DNA from: Pectinophora gossypiella
Lineage: Eukaryota; Arthropoda; Insecta; Lepidoptera; Gelechiidae
Direction: 5' to 3'
NCBI RefSeq assembly: GCF_024362695.1
Contig: NC_065420.1
Location: 8,347,420-8,411,419 of the forward strand
DNA length: 64,000 bases
Under the pieces are notes generated by a model. That model did not search any database. It saw nothing but the letters and a program-made list of their open reading frames with translations, and was not told the DNA's origin. A program made the position numbers and the translations under genes. Shown piece by piece: positions 46,918-54,867 of this stretch (the stretch's first letter is position 1; each line of letters starts with the position of its first letter).

Positions 46918-48525
46918 CTAGATTTCGCGTGATTCGCTCGCAGCAAGCTGCTCGCGTGTCTTGTTTTCCCGCCATTTTTTTACCGCGATAGAATTTGACC
47001 AAGATTTAAATAGGTCTTGTGAAGAAAGAATCGTTCGAGGTGCGATAGTTGCGCCAGGCCGTAGGGTCTCTCCCTGATGCGGAGCAGTTTTTGAAAACCT
47101 TGAAGTATACTCGTACTCTAGATGACGTTCCGATCACACCCCTATACATCAATCTTACCTCTCAGACATTTTCTGGAAAAACAAAATTTTGTATGGCGGC
47201 CATCTTGTTTTTCCGCCATTTTGATATTTTACCACCAGAGAATAGATTTGACCAAGATTTAAATAGGTTTTGTGAAAAAACAATCGTTCCAGGTGCGATA
47301 GTTTTGTCAGGCCGTAGGGTGTCTCCCTGATGCGGAGCAGGTTTTCAAGATCGAGAAGTATTTCCATACTCAACAATACGTTCCGATTACACCCCCATAC
47401 ACAGTTTTTACTCACGAGACATTTTCTGGAAAAATAAAATTTTGTATGGCGGCCATCTTGTTTTTCCGCCATTTTGATTTTTTTTCACCGGCGATTGAAT
47501 TTGACCAAGATTTAAATAGGTATTGTGAAAACTAAAAAGTTCCAGGTGCGATAGTTTCACCAGGCCGTAGGGTGTCTCCCTGATGCGGAGCAGTTTCTGA
47601 AGATCAGGAAGTATTTACATACTCAGCAAGACGTTCCCATAACAACCCTATACATCGTTTTTACATCCGAGACATTTTCTGTAAAAACAAAAATTTGTAT
47701 GGCGGCCATCTTGTTTTTCGGCCATTTTGATTTTTTTTTACCGGCGATAAAATTTGACCAAGATTTTATTAGGTTTGGTGAAAAAAGAATCGTTCCAGGT
47801 GCGATAGTTTTCCCAGGCCGTAGGGTGCCGCCCTGATGAGGAGCAGTTTTTGAAGGTCGGGAAGTATTTCCATACTCAATATGACATTTTGATCTCATCA
47901 CTCTTACATCACATTCACCCCGAGGCATTTTCGAGAAAAACGAAAATTTTGTATGGCGGCCATCTTGTTTTTCCGCCATTTTGATTTTTTTTCACTGCCA
48001 CTTGAATTTGACCAAGGTTTAAATATGTCTTGTGAAAACCAAAAAGTTCTAGGTGCTATAGTTTTGCCAGGCCGTAGGGTGTCTCCCTGATGCGGAGCAG
48101 TTTTCGAAGATCTAGCAGTATTTCCATACTCAACAAGACGTTCCGATTACACTCCCATACACAATTTTTACCAACGAAACATTTTCTGGAAAAACAAACT
48201 TTTGTATGGCGGCCATCTTGTTTTTCCGCCATTTGGATTTTTTTTCACCCACGATAGAATTTGACCAAGATTTAAATAGGTTTTGCGAAAAAAAATTTGA
48301 TCCAGGTATAATAGTTGCGCCAGACTGTAGGGTGTCTCCCTGATGCGGAGCAGTTTTCCAAGATCTGGAAGTTTTCCCATACTCATCGGAAGATCTTGAT
48401 CACACCCCCAATACATCATTTTGACCCTCCGACGCTTCTTCTGGGAGAACAACCCTGTCAGTGAGTCAGTCAGTCAGTCAGTCAATAGGTACATGGGTTT
48501 GTAGCTATATATATTATAATAATAA
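46918..48525 (-). mobile_element. Array block 18, right edge of the array
   Basis: Its middle (47,630-48,060) is nearly identical to parts of blocks 2, 4 and 6. The tail, with CAATAGGTACATGGGTTTG, ends in TATATATATTATAATAATAA and runs into unique sequence, giving the right boundary. Confidence 0.7.
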
Positions 48526-48838
48526 TAATGATTTTGTTAAGATAATAAGTGTCTTTGCTTCTATGAGAAAAAGCCCCCGCTTGACAACAAGCAAAACCAA
48601 AAAAATTTAGAGTACCGAAGTATGAAGCTATGTAAATGTTATAAATACTTCCCCAGAGTGGCAATCACCACAGAGTAGTTTTTGTGCAACACGGACCTCC
48701 GTAGAGTAATCATATTAGAGAACTTTGTGACAAATACGTCCAGATTCCCCTGCAGATACATTTTTTAAATATTACTTTTAAGCTTTGTGCAATTTTTAAA
48801 TGTGTTATTTTAGAATCGTGAAGTAAATAGGAACAAAT
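48526..48838. other. Spacer between the array and ASH-like copy 2
   Basis: 313 bases of unique AT-rich sequence. The last 100 or so resemble the sequence upstream of copy 3, so they were duplicated together with the gene. Confidence 0.5.
48798..48812 (+). promoter_or_regulatory. Conserved upstream element of copy 2
   Basis: AAATGTGTTATTTTA ends 27 bases before the copy 2 ATG. The identical 15-mer at 51679-51693 lies at exactly the same distance before the copy 3 ATG. It may be 5' UTR or core promoter, or simply recent common ancestry. Confidence 0.35.
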
Positions 48839-50803
48839 ATGAACAAAAATGAATGCCAACATATTAGAATAAGAGATTCCGGTGAATATGATGGTTACCC
48901 ACCTGAAAAATGGATAAGAAGTCTTGAAGAGGAATATAAGCTAGATATTAGGTCAATTCCCCAATGGAAAGAATTAACTAAACGTATGCACGTTGTGGCC
49001 ACGGATTGTAAAAGTCGTTTCGAAGACGCTCAGTTACGGAAGAAGTATATAGCACAAAAACTCTTTTTAGAGTACACTAGGTTTACGCCATTTGAACTAA
49101 CTGATCGTTTGTCCAGAACAGCGAAAAAGTGGGAACAAATAGAAAAGGATTTAAAACAAAAGAGGTTATGCTCTTATTCACACAAATTTTCGGATTTATC
49201 TCCTAGTTCGTCGTCAGAACAAACGGAAGGAATACATCAAAACACCCTTGCAGCAGAAGCAGAAACTGAAACGGAAATAATATTGTCTGGGGGACAGGAC
49301 GTGCTTAATGAAATACAGGAAATCTCACCTTTGCCTCCGACTATTTGTACAAATCAACATAAATTGGTATCTCCTTTAGGGTCTCAGTATAGCTCTATTA
49401 GTGAAGTTCATCACCATATTCGTCAAGACAAGGAATATGAAAGTGATGATAGTGCATGGATGTTATTGGAAGACTCTAGATCGGTTGAATGTTCACCACC
49501 AGAATTAAAAATTATATACTCTGATTTAAACAAGCAATTTTTGTCTTTTTCAGTGATTAACCGCAGCAGTAAGTTCATGTATATAAAGTATAAAAGACTG
49601 ACAAATAGAAGTGTTTTTAAGGGTCCAAAAGTTGAACCCAAATATCTGCAAAAAATGTATCCTGGTCTAGCATTAAAATTCATGTTTACTTTCAAATTAA
49701 AAGACTTTAGAGATGAGTTTAGGTCAGAAATTTATTTTAAAGTAGGTCATGATGTTTATAAAAAGCTTCCTGACGAAATTTTAAGGATTCCTATAATGAG
49801 CGATTTTAAAAGAGGAAGAGTTGTATCAGTTCCTAAAACGTTGATATTACCTTCCCTTTATCCATGGCATTTCATCAAAGATGAAACGAAGGCAACTGTT
49901 GAAGTTTCTGTCGATGATGGCCGCGATTATCACTTACATATTGTCAAACGTATAGTTGATTATGTGCCGGAATACTCAGAAGAAAACTCAGTGTCTACAA
50001 AAGTCATTTGTCCGAGCACTGAAAGTGTAGAAGGCAGATCATCTGTTACAGATTCGACGTGGACTGCGGGTTCTGAAGCAAAGCCCAACCAGAGGATTAC
50101 TACAGCATCTAGTTTAGGGTTTGAAAAATCAGATCCTCTGTACTGTAAATATTATATATCATTAATTACCGTAGAAATCGTTGAACGAGCTTTAGACACT
50201 TTTTATTTTGAACGCACTTATGTTCCTTTTCTCATATCTTATCCGAAAAAAGTAAAAATTGATGTATATTTCTCGAAAATAGAGCGCACAGGTTGGCATT
50301 ATGCCTACTATGACTTTAAGTTTTTTGACCCGAGAACAGAAGATGTCGTTTTAACAAAAACTATGAAAATATTGGTAGAAGTTTTAGCTCATCCTTTAAA
50401 AATAGAACCTGAATTAATATTAATTATGACAGAATCTCCGCTTGTACATGGACATTGCCAAGACAAGTTTGTTATTACCAATTCACATAGATTATATGCT
50501 GTTACTGCAGTAATTTGTCTTACCAAACAAATGAAAAAGCTTTTTAGAATAATTCCCATGAAGAGCCGCATACCGACAACGTCCAGTGTAACATTTGAAG
50601 TTAAATTTTGTACTATTGACAGGATAAGAGATGCTAAAAATTATATCCATTTCAATATAGAGATACGTGTTTTCGGAAATAAGCATGTTTATCACAACGT
50701 GCCTCCAATCTTTTATGAGATTGTCGCACCCTGTGAGATATTTTACAACCACTTGCAAAAATGCCCTACCATCCTGGTAGATCCTACCGAATTAATTTTA
50801 TAA
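48839..50803 (+). CDS. Intronless ASH/MSP-like multidomain protein, copy 2 (654 aa)
   Basis: A single open frame from ATG 48839 to TAA. The charged helical N-terminus contains IPQWKELTKRMHV and LRKKYIAQKLFLEYTRFTPF (residues 67-86) and a KKWEQIEKDLKQK coil. A low-complexity acidic and Ser-rich linker (about 115-215) follows. Then come an Ig-like segment (about 215-318, with IYFKVGHDVYK), a second segment containing DYHLHIVKRIVDY and GWHYAYYDFKFFDP, and a C-terminal ASH-like segment (about 515-630). That segment has VITNSH and FRIIPMKSRIPTTSSVTFEV, the usual 'F.I.P..G.I....SS..F.V' pattern of ASH domains. Copy 3 is its closest relative. There is no signal peptide or membrane segment, so the protein should be intracellular. 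The exact family is unrecognised; a role in sperm flagella is speculative. Confidence 0.85.
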   Translation: MNKNECQHIRIRDSGEYDGYPPEKWIRSLEEEYKLDIRSIPQWKELTKRMHVVATDCKSRFEDAQLRKKYIAQKLFLEYTRFTPFELTDRLSRTAKKWEQIEKDLKQKRLCSYSHKFSDLSPSSSSEQTEGIHQNTLAAEAETETEIILSGGQDVLNEIQEISPLPPTICTNQHKLVSPLGSQYSSISEVHHHIRQDKEYESDDSAWMLLEDSRSVECSPPELKIIYSDLNKQFLSFSVINRSSKFMYIKYKRLTNRSVFKGPKVEPKYLQKMYPGLALKFMFTFKLKDFRDEFRSEIYFKVGHDVYKKLPDEILRIPIMSDFKRGRVVSVPKTLILPSLYPWHFIKDETKATVEVSVDDGRDYHLHIVKRIVDYVPEYSEENSVSTKVICPSTESVEGRSSVTDSTWTAGSEAKPNQRITTASSLGFEKSDPLYCKYYISLITVEIVERALDTFYFERTYVPFLISYPKKVKIDVYFSKIERTGWHYAYYDFKFFDPRTEDVVLTKTMKILVEVLAHPLKIEPELILIMTESPLVHGHCQDKFVITNSHRLYAVTAVICLTKQMKKLFRIIPMKSRIPTTSSVTFEVKFCTIDRIRDAKNYIHFNIEIRVFGNKHVYHNVPPIFYEIVAPCEIFYNHLQKCPTILVDPTELIL

Positions 50804-51719
50804 TAGTATTTGTTTTCTATATTATTAATCAGTTTTATTTGTATTATTACTACTTAGTGATTATTTAGATATAATATATGGATATTAAATATAATATATT
50901 GTGTTTCTCTTCAATATAAAATACGTACGTACGTACGTACGTAGCACATAAATATAATAAAAGGTGTAAGTTGCATCTCAACACAGCTATACCTTTAGGT
51001 ATAGCAGTATTTTAATACTAAAATAAGAAATTAAAGATGACATAGCTGGCTCCGGTTTTATTTGAGAAACTATATCTCAAAAATCTAGAATGTTATAAAG
51101 CGCTTCAATAGTTAGACTCAACGTCTATGGATCTAACACAAAACATTGATGTGCGAAGGTCTTGTATACGTTTGTGATCGTCAACGTTATTCATATGCCC
51201 TCCCTAAAGTGTACCTCTAAGAGTGGGACTATAGGTCTAACGTTGTACACTAGTAATTACTAACGTGTATATTCATGGCTGGAACGCATCTCTGAAGTGG
51301 ATATTATTTTTTGAAATAAAGGCCAAATAATATTTCAGCAAAACTAACACAGCACTAAATGTGCAGGGCATTCGATATCCCGCAGGATAGGTATAGTTAT
51401 TCGTCCGGCATAAGGCGATATTTTACTATAGCAGGCAAAACCTGCGGTCCGCTGAAGGCCCGTGTTGCTATGGCATATAATAGAGAATCATTTATACTAT
51501 GTTAGTTATATGGGCAAAACGTATCATGGCAAAAACCATAAAGTAAGTACTTGTGCTGCTTTCCAGGAGGTAGTTGTTTGAGAAAAGTCACTAATGACAG
51601 TCACACAATTCTTTTTGTAGAGCTATTTATTACACTCATATTATTTTTTAAATAATTTTAAATCTGTCTACAATTTATAAATGTGTTATTTTATAATTGT
51701 GGTTTAAAGAACAATAAAT
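50804..51719. other. Spacer between ASH-like copies 2 and 3
   Basis: AT-rich, with a poly(A) signal (AATAAA at 50956-50961) for copy 2 and a (ACGT)n microsatellite at about 50921-50943. No gene is supported. The distal 120 bases are homologous to the copy 2 upstream region. Confidence 0.5.
50921..50943. repeat. (ACGT)n self-complementary microsatellite
   Basis: ACGTACGTACGTACGTACGT plus three more bases, a tetranucleotide run that can fold on itself and carries a CpG in every unit. It lies in the 3' flank of copy 2. Confidence 0.8.
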
Positions 51720-53717
51720 ATGGACAAGCCTAAATGCCAACACATCAGAATACGTAAAGCCAATGGCTGTGATGGTTATTCACCGGAAGAATGGATAAAT
51801 AGTTTGGAAGAGGAACTTAAGCTAGATATCAGAACGATTCCTCAATGGGAAGAAATAACTAAACGTTTGCTCGTTACTGCCACGGAGTGTAAAATTCATA
51901 TCCAAGACGCCCAGATGCGGAAGAAGCATATAGCACAAAAACTCTTTTTAGAATATACCAGGTTTACGCCATTTGAATTAACTGATCGTTTCTCCAGAAC
52001 AGCAAAAAAGTGGGAACAAATGGAAAAGGATTTAAAACATAAGAAAATAAATTCTGTATCGCACAGATTATGTTCGGATTTATCTCCTAGTTTGTCGTCA
52101 GAACAGACGGAAGGACTTCATCCAAACAGCGTTGTAGCTGAAACGGAAATTGAAACAGAGATCATATTGTCTGAGAAAGGTGACAGAAAAAAAAGACCCA
52201 TTAATCTTCGCAATGAAAAACAGGACATCTCGTCTTCTTTTCTCCCTCATTTGCCTGAAAATATCTGTATGAATAAACATAAACTAATATCTCCTTTAGC
52301 ATCTCAACACAGTTCTATCGGTATAGTTCAACACCAAACTATTCAAGTTAATGAAAATAAAAAAGATGTTAAGGCATGGATGTTATTGAAACACACTACA
52401 TCGATTGAATGTTCACCACCAAAGCTAAATGTTATATACTCTGATCTAAACAAGCAATTTTTAACATTTTCATTGATTAACCGGAGCCGGAAATTCATGT
52501 TCATAAGGTATAAAAAGTTGATCAATAGAAGTCCATTCAAAGCACCAAAACTTGAACCCAAAAACCTGCACAAAATTTACCCTGGTATACCACTGAACTT
52601 TATATTTAGTTTTAAACTAAGGGACTTTAGAGATGAGTTTATCTCAGAAATGTATTTTAAAGTAGGTCATGATGTTTATAAAAAGATTCCTGACGAAATT
52701 TTAATTGTTCCCATAGTAAGTGATTTTAAAAGAGGAAGATACGTATCAGTACCTGAAACGGTGGTATTACCTTCCCTTTATCCATGGCATTTTGCTATGG
52801 ATTCTACGAAGGCCACTGTTGAAATTTCTATTGATGATGGCCGCGACTATCACTTACACATTGTCAAACGTGTAGTTGATCATGTGCCGGAATATTCAGA
52901 AGAAAAATGGGCGTCTACAGAAGTAATTTGTCCAAGCACTGGAAGTGTAGAGGGAAGATCATCTGTTACAGATTCGACGTTCACTGCGGGTTCCGATGCA
53001 AAGTCCAAGCAGGGGATCACTTCAATATCAATAGGGTTTGGAAAATCCGATCCCCAGTACTGTAAATATTATATATCATTAATTGTCACAGAAATTGTTG
53101 AACGAGCTTTAGATACTTTTTATTTTGAATGCACTTATGTTCCTTTTCTCATATCTTATCCAAAAAAAGTAAAAATTGATGTATATTTCTCGAAAATAGA
53201 GCGAACAGGTTGGCATTACGCATACTATGATTTTAAGTTTTTTGATCCAAGAACTGAAGATGTTGTTTTAACAAAAACTATGATGGTTTTTGTAGAAGTT
53301 TTAGCTCATCCTATAAAATTAGAACCTGAGCTATTGGATATGACAGAAACTCCTGTTGTTCACGGACTTTGCAAGGACAAGTTTGTTATTACCAATTCAA
53401 ATATATTTTATGCAGTTTCTATTAAAATTTGTCTTACCAGACAAATGAAAAAGATTTTTAGAATAATTCCTATGAGCAGCCGTATAGCTTCAAGGTGCAG
53501 TGCAACATTTCAAGTAAAATTTTGTACAATCGACAGGTCACGAAATTGTCAAAATAACGTACATTTCAATATCAAGATACTTGCGTCCGGCAATAAGCTC
53601 GTTTACAGCAACGTACCTCCGATTTATTACGAGATTATAGCACCTTGTGAGACATTCTTCAATCACCTTAAAAGAACACCTAACATGCTCGTAGATCCTG
53701 TTGAATTGGCATTTTAG
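51720..53717 (+). CDS. Intronless ASH/MSP-like multidomain protein, copy 3 (665 aa)
   Basis: A single open frame from ATG 51720 to TAG. It is collinear with copy 2 throughout, with long near-identical stretches, for example FELTDR.SRTAKKWEQ.EKD and the segment around GWHYAYYDFKFFDPRTED. Most differences lie in the Ser/Glu-rich linker, where copy 3 has a lysine-rich insertion (ERKGDRKKRP-like, about residues 152-160). The ASH-like C-terminus keeps FVITNS and FRIIPMSSRI. It ends with the same LVDPxEL motif as copy 2. The high similarity, shared upstream sequence and shared orientation point to a recent tandem duplication. Function is as uncertain as for copy 2. Confidence 0.85.
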   Translation: MDKPKCQHIRIRKANGCDGYSPEEWINSLEEELKLDIRTIPQWEEITKRLLVTATECKIHIQDAQMRKKHIAQKLFLEYTRFTPFELTDRFSRTAKKWEQMEKDLKHKKINSVSHRLCSDLSPSLSSEQTEGLHPNSVVAETEIETEIILSEKGDRKKRPINLRNEKQDISSSFLPHLPENICMNKHKLISPLASQHSSIGIVQHQTIQVNENKKDVKAWMLLKHTTSIECSPPKLNVIYSDLNKQFLTFSLINRSRKFMFIRYKKLINRSPFKAPKLEPKNLHKIYPGIPLNFIFSFKLRDFRDEFISEMYFKVGHDVYKKIPDEILIVPIVSDFKRGRYVSVPETVVLPSLYPWHFAMDSTKATVEISIDDGRDYHLHIVKRVVDHVPEYSEEKWASTEVICPSTGSVEGRSSVTDSTFTAGSDAKSKQGITSISIGFGKSDPQYCKYYISLIVTEIVERALDTFYFECTYVPFLISYPKKVKIDVYFSKIERTGWHYAYYDFKFFDPRTEDVVLTKTMMVFVEVLAHPIKLEPELLDMTETPVVHGLCKDKFVITNSNIFYAVSIKICLTRQMKKIFRIIPMSSRIASRCSATFQVKFCTIDRSRNCQNNVHFNIKILASGNKLVYSNVPPIYYEIIAPCETFFNHLKRTPNMLVDPVELAF

Positions 53718-54867
53718 ATAATTCTTGTTTACTTTAGATATATTTACTTGGTTTTTAGTAATATGTATTGAATGAATATGTAGTTCTAATATACGCATTT
53801 ACCTGTTCTCAAATATGTGTTTCTCTTCAAAAAACCCAGATTATATGATTTTGACTTTGACTTGAAAAACCAAGTTTATAGTAGATAATATACATTTCTT
53901 CCAGGGCCAGTTCACTGGTCCTGGTACATATATAATTTTTATCGATTAGAGATACAGTCAAATACGTGAAATGGGCCATTATCATCTCACTGTCGTTATG
54001 CCGTTATTAATGGAGCCCACTTACGTAACCTTGGACCCTAGGTTTTCGATGTCTAATTATTTGCAGTCGCTACTGGCTATTTGGTCTTCTAAACCGAAGG
54101 GAAAAAGTCACGTCAAGTTTTCTTTCACAATTAAGTGGTCACGCACTTCAATTATTTATAATCCAAACATAAATCCAAAAATATATTTGAATTGAGTAGT
54201 GAGCCCGTGAGGTAACATGAAAGTAAGCCCCCTGACTGGATTATCACGCCATTTACTGTGAAATAGGCCAAGGCCACTTTTTACGTATTACAATGAACAC
54301 CAAACTTTACCTAAGTGTATTTTTAATTGATGACAACACTTAAAATTACAAAGTAAATAAAAGTGGAATAAGTTAACACATTCACAAATAAATGCCTTTA
54401 TGTTTTATGTATCGTAGGCGTGAATTCGAATCCCATTTTTGATTTTTAAATATAAAACTAACTAATAGATTAAAACAAGAAGACATTATCGACACAAACA
54501 TACTTATACGAGAGACGGATGGCATGCTTTTTATATTAATCGATACTAGCATGGAACATTGTATTATGTACATGGCCAAGTAAAATAAACTAAACCAAAA
54601 TTTATTCGTAGCCAAAATCCTACTAAAAACAATTTGTACGTTTATTTGACAGTTCTCTACCTTCTACATTAAGCTTTGCCAACTCGACCAAAGTAGTTAC
54701 TCTACCTTTTTTGACATTGATGTATAATACACATATTTATGTTACTACATTTTTGATGTGTTTTGAAATATTTTATTAAAGATCAAATTATTATTTAAGT
54801 GATTATCATGAAATTATTGTTGTTGTGTGTAGTAAATTATAGTAAATTGATATAAAAAATATCTACA
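53718..54867. other. Spacer between ASH-like copies 3 and 4
   Basis: AT-rich and without a supported gene. AATAAA at 54356-54361 is the nearest forward poly(A) signal for copy 3, some 640 bases from its stop. Short ORFs here (60-80 codons) show no coding character. Confidence 0.45.

Larger units (their letters stand above)
16639..48525. repeat. 32-kb satellite-like array of about 230-256-bp monomers in 18 Helitron-like blocks
   Basis: Each monomer carries the same ordered landmarks: GATGCGGAGCAGTTTT; a variable middle with CCATACTC; TACCCCCGAGGCATTTTC; GTATGGCGGCCATCTTG then CCGCCATTTTG; a T-run; AATTTGACCAAGATTTAAAT; and GCCAGGCCGTAGGGTGTC. Landmark spacing in the first block runs from 229 to 256 bp. 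Every one to three kilobases the array is punctuated by a fixed junction, where the tail (TCAG microsatellite, then GGGTTTGTAGCTATATATA) meets the head (CTAGATGTCGCGTGG). All blocks point the same way. The array lies between copy 1 and copies 2-4 of the intronless paralogue family. It encodes nothing credible: its ORFs are translations of the monomers. Confidence 0.9.

Noticed and set aside
16757..48452. Dozens of 60-208-codon ORFs on both strands within 16.7-48.5 kb
   Set aside because: They are translations of the tandem monomers. Identical peptides recur at the repeat period, on both strands, with no domain and no independent start context.
16639..48525. Regularly spaced repeats as a possible CRISPR array
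   Set aside because: The repeat units are about 250 bases and contiguous, without unique spacers of fixed size. The window is clearly eukaryotic (spliced genes), so CRISPR does not apply.
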